A stretch of 8,393 nt of DNA from Hyphomicrobiales bacterium (GTDB taxonomy: Bacteria; Pseudomonadota; Alphaproteobacteria; Rhizobiales; Aestuariivirgaceae). The position numbers and the translations under genes are program-made. The number at the start of each line of letters is the position of its first letter. The stretch's first letter is position 1. The notes under the pieces are model-generated. The model was not told where the DNA came from, did not search any database, and saw nothing but the letters and a program-made list of their open reading frames with translations. The stretch lies in the NCBI GenBank assembly GCA_020029455.1, contig JAIBJH010000107.1, forward strand, positions 1 to 8,393. Direction: 5' to 3'. Shown one piece after another: positions 1-7,240 of the stretch.

Positions 1-1
1 A

Positions 2-868
2 TTCAACGCGGCTGGTGGCGATGTCTGGCTGCTCTACACCTCGCAATTGTCCGGCAATCAAGATACATCCGTAGTGCGGCGGCGCATATCTGCCGATGGC
101 GGCAAGACTTTCAGCCCTGCCGAAACCATGATTGCCGATGCCGGCACCTTCATCCGCCAGCCCATTGTGACTCTGGCCAACAGTGACTTGCTCCTGCCAG
201 TCTTCAAGTGCCGCATCACGCCCAGTGAGAAATGGTCCGGCAACACCGACAACGCCGGCGTCTACCGCTCAAGCGACAGCGGCAAGAGCTGGAGCTACGG
301 CGAGGTGCCAGACTCTCTCGGCTGTGTACACATGAACATTGTGCCGGTGACGGACTCGCATCTTGTTGCCTTCTACCGCAGCCGTTGGGCGGACTTCATC
401 TACCGGGCCGAGTCACATGATGGCGGCAAGACATGGTCTGCTCCCCGTCCATCACCACTGCCCAACAACAACTCATCGATCCAGTGCATCAGGCTGTCGG
501 ATGGCCAGCTGGCCATGATCTATAACCACTCCAGCACCGCCAATGCCACGGGCCGCCGCACCTCGCTCTATGATGAAATTGATGACGGTGAACCGGCGTC
601 TTCGTCTTCCACCGTCGCTCGCCAAGCCTTCTGGGGCGCTCCCCGCGCGCCGGTGTCCCTCTCATTTTCCAGCGACAATGGCCTGACCTGGCAGGACAGA
701 CACGATCTCGACACCAGCGATGGCTTTTGCCTCAGCAACAATTCGGTTACGCGCGCCAACCGCGAACTCTCTTACCCCGTCCTGCTGGAGGGTCCCGGCA
801 ACACGCTTGATGTCGCCTTCACCTGGTTCCGGCAGGGCATCAAGCATGTCAGGATCAAACTCGCATGA
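2..868 (+). CDS. Sialidase-like BNR/Asp-box protein, C-terminal part (5' end outside window)
   Basis: The reading frame is open from base 2 with no stop before it, so the gene begins upstream; 288 residues plus the stop are visible. The TTG at 47 is not the likely start, because the frame upstream continues with normal protein sequence (FNAAGGDVWLLYTSQ). Four Asp-boxes of the S-x-D-x-G-x-T-W type are seen at visible residues about 30-37 (SADGGKTF), 90-97 (SSDSGKSW), 138-145 (SHDGGKTW) and 223-230 (SSDNGLTW), the hallmark of six-bladed sialidase-type beta-propellers. FIRQPIV, a central MIYNHS and a late ELSYP segment fit the BNR_2 sialidase family, in which Arg, Glu and Tyr build the active site. 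The family cleaves terminal sialic acids or related sugars, but many bacterial members have unknown substrates. Any signal peptide would lie outside the window, so location is unknown. The stop overlaps the start of the RraA-family gene, which suggests shared catabolism. Confidence 0.85.
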   Translation, partial: FNAAGGDVWLLYTSQLSGNQDTSVVRRRISADGGKTFSPAETMIADAGTFIRQPIVTLANSDLLLPVFKCRITPSEKWSGNTDNAGVYRSSDSGKSWSYGEVPDSLGCVHMNIVPVTDSHLVAFYRSRWADFIYRAESHDGGKTWSAPRPSPLPNNNSSIQCIRLSDGQLAMIYNHSSTANATGRRTSLYDEIDDGEPASSSSTVARQAFWGAPRAPVSLSFSSDNGLTWQDRHDLDTSDGFCLSNNSVTRANRELSYPVLLEGPGNTLDVAFTWFRQGIKHVRIKLA

Positions 869-1563
869 GCACGATCTATCTCTTCACATCGGATGATCTG
901 CACGTGCTCACTCAATGGGACACGCCAACCATCTGCAACGCATTGGAGTTAATTGTTCCAGAACGCCGCGCCATTGGCTTCACCGTAGAGCCGATGGTCT
1001 CACTCCATCCCGGAGCCACGCCGATTGTCGGGCTTGCCCGCACCGGCACAGTGCGCGCCAAGGAACCGCCGCGAGGGAACGTCGCCGAGAGAATGGCATG
1101 GTACGAATACGTCGCCGAAGCCGCGATGCCGACCGTGGTTATCATTCAGGATCTCGACGACCGCCCCGGCTATGGGGCCTTCTGGGGTGAAGTGAACACC
1201 AATCTGCACCACAAGCTGGGCGCCCTGGGCTGTGTCACCAATGGCTCGTTCCGGGATCTGGCCGCTTCCAACAAGGATTTCCAGATCATCGGCGGCCGCG
1301 TCGGTCCAAGCCACGCCCACATTCATGTCGTCGATTTCGCAAAGCCCGTGAATGTCTTCGGCATGCAGGCGGCCCATGATGATGTCATCCACGCCGATGA
1401 ACATGGCGCGGTTGTCGTGCCCGCCCACTGTGTCAAACTCCTGCCTGAGAAGATCGGTCTCGTTGCCATGCGCGAGAAGGTCATCCTCGATCTCTGCGCA
1501 AACCCCGCCTTTTCAGTCGAAGCCCTGCGCAAGGTGCTTGCTGCTTCACGCGATATTCACTGA
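865..1563 (+). CDS. RraA-family protein (HMG aldolase / oxaloacetate decarboxylase-like)
   Basis: A complete 232-residue protein of the RraA fold. The family core is visible: FWGE at about 106-109, then the G-x-x-G-x-x-x-x-G-x-x-R-D segment (GALGCVTNGSFRDL, about 119-132) with Arg130 and Asp131. These match the pyruvate-binding Arg and metal-binding Asp of 4-hydroxy-4-methyl-2-oxoglutarate aldolases. A D-E-H-G-x-V-x-x-P motif lies at 178-186. Such enzymes do metal-dependent retro-aldol or decarboxylation reactions on oxo-acids in the cytoplasm; the same fold also includes the E. coli RNase E regulator RraA. The catalytic residues and the catabolic neighbour favour an enzyme, but the substrate cannot be read from sequence. 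The ATG lies in an ATGA overlap with the stop of the sialidase-like gene, and AGGA at 851-854 is a weak, rather distant Shine-Dalgarno sequence, so expression is probably coupled. Confidence 0.87.
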   Translation: MSTIYLFTSDDLHVLTQWDTPTICNALELIVPERRAIGFTVEPMVSLHPGATPIVGLARTGTVRAKEPPRGNVAERMAWYEYVAEAAMPTVVIIQDLDDRPGYGAFWGEVNTNLHHKLGALGCVTNGSFRDLAASNKDFQIIGGRVGPSHAHIHVVDFAKPVNVFGMQAAHDDVIHADEHGAVVVPAHCVKLLPEKIGLVAMREKVILDLCANPAFSVEALRKVLAASRDIH

Positions 1564-1574
1564 TTTGCAGTGAA
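1556..1574. terminator. Short perfect hairpin at the convergent gene junction, possible weak terminator
   Basis: TTCACTG (1556-1562) and CAGTGAA (1568-1574) form a perfect 7-bp stem with a 5-nt loop. The stem includes the first two bases of the RraA stop codon (1561-1563). It sits in the only gap between the plus-strand and minus-strand gene groups, so it could stop transcription from either side. No T-run follows on either strand, so it is not a classic intrinsic terminator and may be chance. Confidence 0.3.
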
Positions 1575-1594
1575 GGAAATACGTCCCCATTCGG

Positions 1595-2383
1595 CTATTC
1601 CGACAGAATTCGGATCATGGCTTCAGCGGCTGCCGGCGCGCGTTCCTTGGCGCCGTTGATGAAATAGATAAACACATCACGCGATTTGCGTGGTTTGCCT
1701 CGTGGTGCATGAAGTGAAAACTGTTCCGGCTCCTCGCCCTTTTCCCATGAGCGCGCCAGCGATGCCCATTTCTGCAAGTCTGCCGGACTGTAGCCAGTTT
1801 TGATTTCGGCGTCGGCTTCCTGCAAACGCAAATATACAAAATCTGAAGTGAGATCTGCGATAAATGGGTATTTCTGCTTGTCGGCAGTGACTACCGCAAC
1901 ATTGGCCTTGCGGGCTTGGTGAATGAAATCCTCCACCTGAAAACTCTCGTGCCGCACCTCCAAAGCGTGGCGGAGCGCGATGCCGTCAAAAGTCTTCGGT
2001 AACAATGCAAGAAAGGCTTCGATGTCTTCCGCCACATATTTCTTGAAGGGTGGCAATTGCCACAGGATAGGCCCAAGCTTGGATTTGAGTTCGCTTACGC
2101 CACTTTCCAAAAACTTGGTAATGGATGGCCCTGCCTCACCAAGAACGCGGCGGTTCACTGCAAAGCGCGGGGCTTTCAATGAAAAAACAAAATCATCCGG
2201 CGTCTCATCAAACCATTTTCGAAAGGTCTTTGGATTGAATGTTCCATAGAATGTCCCGTTGACTTCAATCGACGTCACGCGCCGGCTGGCATGGAACAGT
2301 TCCTTTGTTTTGGGCAGTTTCTCCGGAAAGAACAGCCCGCGCCAAGGCTCATAGGTCCATCCGCCAATACCGACTCTGATCAT
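1595..2383 (-). CDS. DUF72 (YecE-like) TIM-barrel protein
   Basis: A 262-residue protein of the DUF72 family, of normal length. Recognisable blocks are VGIGGWTYEPWRG (4-16), SIEVNGTFYG (38-47), FSLKAPRF (67-74), GPILWQLPP (104-112), LEVRHESF (141-148), VYLRLQ (183-188) and RDVFIYFINGAKERAPAAA (235-253). The ATG at 2383 is chosen over an upstream in-frame start at 2497. The protein homology begins here, AGGA at 2391-2394 sits 7 nt upstream, and the longer form would run deep into dnaE2. It is the last gene of the minus-strand operon, 16 nt after the dnaE2 stop. The family's biochemical role is not established. From memory, a structure-based study of the Thermotoga member TM1631 proposed nucleic-acid binding resembling endonuclease IV, which would fit this repair context but is inference. 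By eye the gene looks slightly more AT-rich than its neighbours. Confidence 0.88.
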   Translation of the reverse strand: MIRVGIGGWTYEPWRGLFFPEKLPKTKELFHASRRVTSIEVNGTFYGTFNPKTFRKWFDETPDDFVFSLKAPRFAVNRRVLGEAGPSITKFLESGVSELKSKLGPILWQLPPFKKYVAEDIEAFLALLPKTFDGIALRHALEVRHESFQVEDFIHQARKANVAVVTADKQKYPFIADLTSDFVYLRLQEADAEIKTGYSPADLQKWASLARSWEKGEEPEQFSLHAPRGKPRKSRDVFIYFINGAKERAPAAAEAMIRILSE

Positions 2384-2390
2384 CCGCTGT

Positions 2391-2394
2391 TCCT
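2391..2394 (-). promoter_or_regulatory. Shine-Dalgarno sequence of the DUF72 gene
   Basis: Read on the minus strand, the 16-nt gap contains AGGAAAGGAAC; its AGGA lies 7 nt before the ATG at 2383. It fixes the start of the DUF72 gene directly after dnaE2 and leaves no room for a separate promoter in the gap. Confidence 0.65.
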
Positions 2395-2399
2395 TTCCT

Positions 2400-5300
2400 C
2401 TAGTGGAAGTCCCGTGACTTCGGCACGGTGCGCACATTGCGCGGGTGCCGGTGAAGACTTGAGGCCTGCGCGCGCCAGGATGGCACATTCTGCTCATCTT
2501 CAGACAGGCGCTCCAGTTCTTCCGAACGGTCGAAGATGCGTTCCGCGATCAGATGCACGACATCACCATCGCCACGCTGCACCTTTCCTTCCACAACCAT
2601 CAATCTTGATCCCATGATCTCCCGGCGGAAGACGGGAACCAACCGGGGCCAGACAATAACATTGGCAATGCCCTGCTCGTCACTCAGAGTGATAAACACC
2701 ACGCCGGCCTCCCCCGGCATTTGCCGCGTCAGTACGATACCGGCACAGGCAGCCCGCGTGCCATCCTTTGCTTTGCCAATTTCAGCGCAACTCAAAACAC
2801 CCTCCGCGCTGAAGAAATCACGCAGGAAAAACATGAGATGCGCCTTCAATGAAAGCCGCAGCATCTGATAGTCGGCCACTACATGCTCACTCAAAGGCAT
2901 CACAGGCAAGGGGGCGATTTCTTCTTCCGGCTGTTCATCGGTGTAAGACGCGGCAAAGAGTGGCAAATCCTCATCATCCGGCAGGCGGCGCACGGCCCAG
3001 AGAATCTCGCGTCTGTCCTTGTCGATCGACTGGAAACTGTCAGCCTCCGCCAGAATAATCAGCGCACGCTTGGGCAATTTGGTTTTCTTGGCTACATCTG
3101 CCACGGCACGATAGCCATTGCCGAGCGCCTCGACCAGAGTTCTGGCCCAATCCTCGCGAAAGCCCTCCACCTGGCGGAAGCCCAGGCGCAGGGCCAAGCC
3201 TTTTGGGCCATTTTCCAGCGTATTATCCCATTGACTGTAATTCACATCGACCTGACGTACCTCCACATCTCCACGCTCACGCGCATCCCGCACGATTTCC
3301 GCTGGGGCATAAAAACCCATCGGTTGAGAGTTCAGCAGGGCTGCGGCAAAGGCCGCCGGGTGGCGCTTCTTGAGATAGGCGGACACATAAACGAGAAGCG
3401 CAAAGCTCGCCGCATGGCTTTCCGGGAAGCCATAGGAGCCAAAACCTTCGATCTGCTTGAAGCAGCGCGCGGCAAAGTCCGGATCATAACCGCGGTCCAC
3501 CATGCGCCCAACGAACTTGTCCTTGAACCTGTCAATGGTGCCCACGTTGCGAAATGTCGCCATGGCGCGGCGCAAGCCATTGGCTTCATCTGGCGAGAAC
3601 TCTGCTGCCGTGATCGCCAGTTTCATGGCCTGTTCCTGAAACAGCGGAACACCAAAGGTCTTGCCGAGGATGTCGCGCAACTCATTGGGGTTCTCGCTGG
3701 AACCCGGAAAATGGATGGGTTCGGTGTTATCGGGATCCTTCTGCTTCTTCCGGTTCTTGAGATAAGGATGAACCATGTCGCCCTGAATGGGGCCAGGCCT
3801 CACAATGGCAACTTGCACTACTAGATCATAGAAATTTTCCGGCTTGAGCCGCGGCAACATGCTCATTTGGGCGCGGCTTTCCACCTGAAAGACGCCAATG
3901 CTGTCGGCCTTTTGCAGCATCTCATAAACATCTTTTCGATCGGGCTTCATGTCCAAATTCAACACCTCGCCCTGATGCGTGCTGACCAAGTCAAAGGCTT
4001 TGCGGATGCAGGTGAGCATGCCGAGCGCCAGCACATCCACCTTCATCATTTCCAAGGTGTCTAGATCATCCTTGTCCCATTCGATGAAGAAACGATCTTC
4101 CATCGTGGCGGGTCCGATGGGCACGGTTTCATCCAGCCTGTCCTGTGTCAGCACAAAACCGCCAACATGCTGCGAAAGATGGCGTGGAAAACCGATCAGC
4201 TCATTGGCGAAGGTGAGGGCTTGGGCGATGACGGTGTTCTGCGGATCGAGCGCACCTTGACGCACCTCGCGCTCTTTCAACGCACTGCCCCAGCTTCCCC
4301 ACACGCTGTTGGCCATGCGTGATGTGACATCTTCAGTCAGGCCGAACACCTTGCCTACATCGCGAATGGCGCTGCGCGGGCGATAACAGATGACAGTGGC
4401 GGTGAGCGCCGCGCGGTGGTGTCCATAGCGCTCATAGACATACTGAATGACCTCTTCCCTGCGCTCGTGCTCAAAGTCAACGTCGATGTCTGGAGGCTCT
4501 CTGCGTTCCTGGCTGATGAAGCGCTCAAAGAGGAGATCAATCTCCATGGGATTGACCGAGGTTATGCCCAGCACATAGCAAACAACTGAGTTGGCAGCTG
4601 AACCACGGCCTTGGCAGAGAATTTGTGGCTTTTGCGTTCTTGCAAATTGCACGATGTCATGAACGGTGAGGAAGTACTGCGCGATCTCCATCTTGGCGAT
4701 CAGCGCCAACTCTTTGTCAATGCTGGCGCGGACTTTGTCTGGAACAACATGTCCATATTTTTCCAGAAGGCCCTGCCGCACCAAATCCTCCAGATGTTGC
4801 CGCGGCGTTTTGCCTCTCGGCACAGGTTCATCAGGATAATTGTATTTGATCTGATCAAGCGTAAAGCTGATGCGATCTGCAAAGCACAAGGTTTCCGTCA
4901 CGGCCTCCGGCGCTTCCGCAAAAAGTGTTTGCATCTCTTCGGCAGATTTCAAATGCCGCTCGGCATTGATGTGGAGCAGTTGCCCCGCCGTATCGAGTGT
5001 CACATGTTTGCGGATGCAGGTGATGACATCCTGCAACATGCGCCGCTCCAGCACATGATAATGCACATCATTGGTGGCGATCAGCGGCGCGCCGATCTGT
5101 TCCGCCACCGATTTCCAATGCCTCAACCGGCGGAGATCATCGCCGAGATAAGGCATCGAGAGACCGAGCCAGACACGATCCGGCGCCGCATCTTTTAGGA
5201 TCTTCAGTGCAGCGATGACATCTTCAGGCTTGACGGCGCGCGCATCGGGCACTTCTTTCCAATCTGAATGTTTTTCATTCCAGGCTTTCGTGGCCTCCAC

Positions 5301-5717
5301 CTCTTCCACCTGCTGGCGCAACGGATATGGCGGCAGCACGATTAGCAGCAGGCCCTCTTGCCATTTCAGCAAATCCTCAAAAGCGAGATAGCATTCACCC
5401 TTGGGTGCGCGCAGCTTGCCGGCGCTGAGCAACCGGCACAGCCTGCCATAGGCGGTCCTGTTCTGCGGATAGGCCAGAATATCCGGCGTGCCATCCCTGA
5501 ACACCAGCCGCGCGCCGATGAGAAGACGCGGCTTGGGGTCTTTCAATTCTTGCAAGGCAGAATAGGCGCGCACCACGCCCGCCAGCGTGTTGCGGTCGGC
5601 AATGCCAATGGCCGGGTAGCCGAGAACCGCCGCCCTTTCCACCAATTCCTGTGGATGCGATGCACCGCGCAGGAAAGAATAATTGGTGGTCACCGCCAGT
5701 TCGGCATAGGCGCTCAT
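2400..5717 (-). CDS. dnaE2: Error-prone DNA polymerase DnaE2 (ImuC)
   Basis: A 1105-residue C-family DNA polymerase that does the mutagenic translesion synthesis of the ImuA-ImuB-DnaE2 mutasome. From N to C terminus: a PHP domain (YAELAVTTNYSFLRGASHP, then GIADRNTLAGVVRAY); the palm with QGRGSAA and EPPDIDVDF, giving catalytic Asp412 and Asp414; the third Asp at about 561 in KVDVLALG; fingers with GSYGFPESHAASFALLVY; a helix-hairpin-helix region; an OB fold at roughly 990-1062; and the typical DnaE2 end HPRNVRTVPKSRDFH. All polymerase Asp residues are present, so it should be active. Several PHP metal ligands of proofreading DnaE proteins are absent, as is usual in DnaE2. The ATG at 5717 is chosen because it lies in an ATGA overlap with the imuB stop, has GGAG 7 nt upstream and begins the conserved sequence; a start at 5774 would add 19 residues lying inside imuB. 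LexA-controlled SOS induction is known for this cassette in related bacteria. Confidence 0.97.
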   Translation of the reverse strand: MSAYAELAVTTNYSFLRGASHPQELVERAAVLGYPAIGIADRNTLAGVVRAYSALQELKDPKPRLLIGARLVFRDGTPDILAYPQNRTAYGRLCRLLSAGKLRAPKGECYLAFEDLLKWQEGLLLIVLPPYPLRQQVEEVEATKAWNEKHSDWKEVPDARAVKPEDVIAALKILKDAAPDRVWLGLSMPYLGDDLRRLRHWKSVAEQIGAPLIATNDVHYHVLERRMLQDVITCIRKHVTLDTAGQLLHINAERHLKSAEEMQTLFAEAPEAVTETLCFADRISFTLDQIKYNYPDEPVPRGKTPRQHLEDLVRQGLLEKYGHVVPDKVRASIDKELALIAKMEIAQYFLTVHDIVQFARTQKPQILCQGRGSAANSVVCYVLGITSVNPMEIDLLFERFISQERREPPDIDVDFEHERREEVIQYVYERYGHHRAALTATVICYRPRSAIRDVGKVFGLTEDVTSRMANSVWGSWGSALKEREVRQGALDPQNTVIAQALTFANELIGFPRHLSQHVGGFVLTQDRLDETVPIGPATMEDRFFIEWDKDDLDTLEMMKVDVLALGMLTCIRKAFDLVSTHQGEVLNLDMKPDRKDVYEMLQKADSIGVFQVESRAQMSMLPRLKPENFYDLVVQVAIVRPGPIQGDMVHPYLKNRKKQKDPDNTEPIHFPGSSENPNELRDILGKTFGVPLFQEQAMKLAITAAEFSPDEANGLRRAMATFRNVGTIDRFKDKFVGRMVDRGYDPDFAARCFKQIEGFGSYGFPESHAASFALLVYVSAYLKKRHPAAFAAALLNSQPMGFYAPAEIVRDARERGDVEVRQVDVNYSQWDNTLENGPKGLALRLGFRQVEGFREDWARTLVEALGNGYRAVADVAKKTKLPKRALIILAEADSFQSIDKDRREILWAVRRLPDDEDLPLFAASYTDEQPEEEIAPLPVMPLSEHVVADYQMLRLSLKAHLMFFLRDFFSAEGVLSCAEIGKAKDGTRAACAGIVLTRQMPGEAGVVFITLSDEQGIANVIVWPRLVPVFRREIMGSRLMVVEGKVQRGDGDVVHLIAERIFDRSEELERLSEDEQNVPSWRAQASSLHRHPRNVRTVPKSRDFH

Positions 5718-7240
5718 GCGAACACTCCATGCAGGAACCATTTGGGCGGCACGGAAAGTTCGCAATAGAGCCAATAGCGGCGGCCCATCTCATCTTCAGC
5801 GCGATAATAATCGCGCGCTACTTGGCTCGTTTCTTGCCGCCACCATTCCATCGCAATGCGTTCCGGTCCTTCCCATTGCGTGATGGCATGCCATGCTTTT
5901 CGCCACTGCAGGCCTAAGGGCATGTGCCGGATCTCAATGGATTCCGGCGGCGCGAAAAGACGTAAAGGCCGCCGTGGCGCTTCGCCATGCGCACGGACTG
6001 TTTGCCAAGAGGCTGCCGTTTCGTGCGCATTCTGCGCCGGTGTGGCAAGCCATGTGTTTTCTGGCACATGACTGTCCTGCGGGTAAAAGCGCATCACACG
6101 CCCGCGCCCAAAACGCACCGCCAACCGGTCGACGAGAAAATCGATCTCGTCCTGTGCCTGCACAGCGGTATCAAAAGATGACGTACGAGTTTCCATGCGT
6201 TCGACGCGAAGTGCAGCAAGCCGGATGAGGTCAAAGCCGAAGCCGGGGTCCAGGGGATCAGCCAAAGAGGTGAGCCTCTCCTGAAACAGCCTGCCGATCA
6301 CGGGAACGGCGCGCACGGGCCCACCTGTTTCCACGGCGATGCGGCGGATGGCACCGTCTGAACGGAAGAAGCTGGCTTCCAGGCGGCGCGCGCCAACGCC
6401 ATTCTGCTCCATGACGGTGCACAGGCTGGCCGCCAGTGCTTGAAGCGTGGGTTGAATGACATCCAATGTCAGCACAGGTTCAGCAAAATTCTCCGCCTGC
6501 CAATAATCAGGAGGCAGCCGGCGCGGAGAAATGGGCCTGCCGCCCTGCCCCAGAGCTTCATCCATGACAGCGAGAGTGTCTGCCCCGAAACGTGAGACGA
6601 TTTCGCTGCGCTTGCGGCCGGCAGCCTGGCCTATGGTTTTTAATCCGGCCCGGCGGAAAGCATGGGTAATGACGGGATCAAGCTGCAGCGCCTCAATGGG
6701 CAAGGGTGAAACGGCTTGCGCCTCTTTTCCCTCTTCAACAATGCAGCCATCGCGATGGCGTGCCAAGGCATGCACCGCCTGTACTGTTCCAGCAATGGCT
6801 GCCTGCACGGCAAAATTTCCAGTGCGCAATGTGCCGCAAATTCTGCCGAGCAGCTTCTTTTCACCGCCGAACAGATGTGCCGCGCCTGTTATATCCAGAA
6901 ACAAACCATCCGGCGGATCCAACGCTACCACAGGCGTGAAACGGTCACACCAATCCGCCAATTGCTCAAGCAGGCTCGCATCAGCCAGCAGATCAGCCAC
7001 GGCCACCTCAAGCTCCAGCACCATGGCGCGGGCATTGGCCAAGGGTTGACCCACATAAAGCCCAAGCTGCGCGGCTGCCTGATCAACGGCAGAAAGGCAC
7101 AAGGCATTTTGCACCTTTTCGGCAACAACGAGCGGCAATGAACCGGAGGTTTGCGGTTTATGCCGCTTCAGCCTGTCGGTTGGCAGGCGTTGAAACCACA
7201 GCGCCAAAAGCCGCCTTTGCTTCTTCAAAACGCCCATCAT
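5714..7240 (-). CDS. imuB: ImuB, catalytically inactive Y-family DNA polymerase-like mutasome hub
   Basis: A protein of about 508 residues. ImuB is the adaptor that links DnaE2, ImuA and the beta clamp at lesions. The start LALWFQRLPTDRL (about 12-24) and the palm segment DPPDGLFLDITGAAHLFGGE (108-127) are ImuB hallmarks. The D-x-D and S-x-D-E acidic motifs of active Y-family enzymes are missing, so no polymerase activity is expected. The little-finger region is followed by RPLRLFAPPESIE (424-436) and a conserved tail with GPERIAMEWW, RDYYRAEDEMGRRYWLYCE and WFLHGVFA. No canonical clamp motif (QLxLF or QLPLW) is seen; RTSSFD at 352-357 occupies the place where relatives often carry one. The ATG at 7240 (GGAG 5 nt upstream) is preferred over the GTG at 7243; the ATG at 7237 is equally possible. 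The gene overlaps imuA by about 83 nt and dnaE2 by 4 nt. Confidence 0.95.
   Translation of the reverse strand: MMGVLKKQRRLLALWFQRLPTDRLKRHKPQTSGSLPLVVAEKVQNALCLSAVDQAAAQLGLYVGQPLANARAMVLELEVAVADLLADASLLEQLADWCDRFTPVVALDPPDGLFLDITGAAHLFGGEKKLLGRICGTLRTGNFAVQAAIAGTVQAVHALARHRDGCIVEEGKEAQAVSPLPIEALQLDPVITHAFRRAGLKTIGQAAGRKRSEIVSRFGADTLAVMDEALGQGGRPISPRRLPPDYWQAENFAEPVLTLDVIQPTLQALAASLCTVMEQNGVGARRLEASFFRSDGAIRRIAVETGGPVRAVPVIGRLFQERLTSLADPLDPGFGFDLIRLAALRVERMETRTSSFDTAVQAQDEIDFLVDRLAVRFGRGRVMRFYPQDSHVPENTWLATPAQNAHETAASWQTVRAHGEAPRRPLRLFAPPESIEIRHMPLGLQWRKAWHAITQWEGPERIAMEWWRQETSQVARDYYRAEDEMGRRYWLYCELSVPPKWFLHGVFA
5725..5728 (-). promoter_or_regulatory. Shine-Dalgarno sequence of dnaE2 inside the imuB 3' end
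   Basis: GGAG on the minus strand lies 7 nt before the dnaE2 ATG at 5717, within the last codons of imuB. Together with the ATGA stop-start overlap it supports coupled translation and decides the dnaE2 start. Confidence 0.6.

Noticed and set aside
2384..2497. N-terminal extension of the DUF72 protein by 38 residues
   Set aside because: It would overlap the conserved DnaE2 C-terminus, and DUF72 homology begins exactly at MIRVGIGGW with its own Shine-Dalgarno sequence.
2883..3824. Plus-strand open frame of 313 codons inside dnaE2
   Set aside because: It is antisense to the conserved DnaE2 palm and fingers region, resembles no family I recognise and has no good ribosome binding site; it is a shadow of the minus-strand gene.
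4636..4650. GTTC-N7-TTGC, resembling an alphaproteobacterial LexA box
   Set aside because: Only one half-site matches, and it lies deep inside dnaE2 far from any gene start.
4611..5198. Plus-strand open frame of 195 codons inside dnaE2
   Set aside because: It is antisense to the DnaE2 PHP and early palm sequence, its composition is typical of a reverse-complement shadow, and no motif is present.
5718..5774. N-terminal extension of DnaE2 by 19 residues
   Set aside because: The extra residues are encoded within the conserved imuB tail and do not match DnaE2; the ATG at 5717 has the ATGA overlap and a well-placed GGAG.
6531..7049. Plus-strand open frame of 172 codons inside imuB
   Set aside because: It lies opposite conserved ImuB sequence, its Ser/Pro/Arg-rich composition is typical of a shadow frame, and no domain is visible.
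7048..7068. QLGLYVG in ImuB as a beta-clamp binding motif
   Set aside because: It is part of the structural A-x-x-L-G-L-x-x-G-x-x-L-x-x-A-R segment of the Y-family fold, not an exposed linker peptide.
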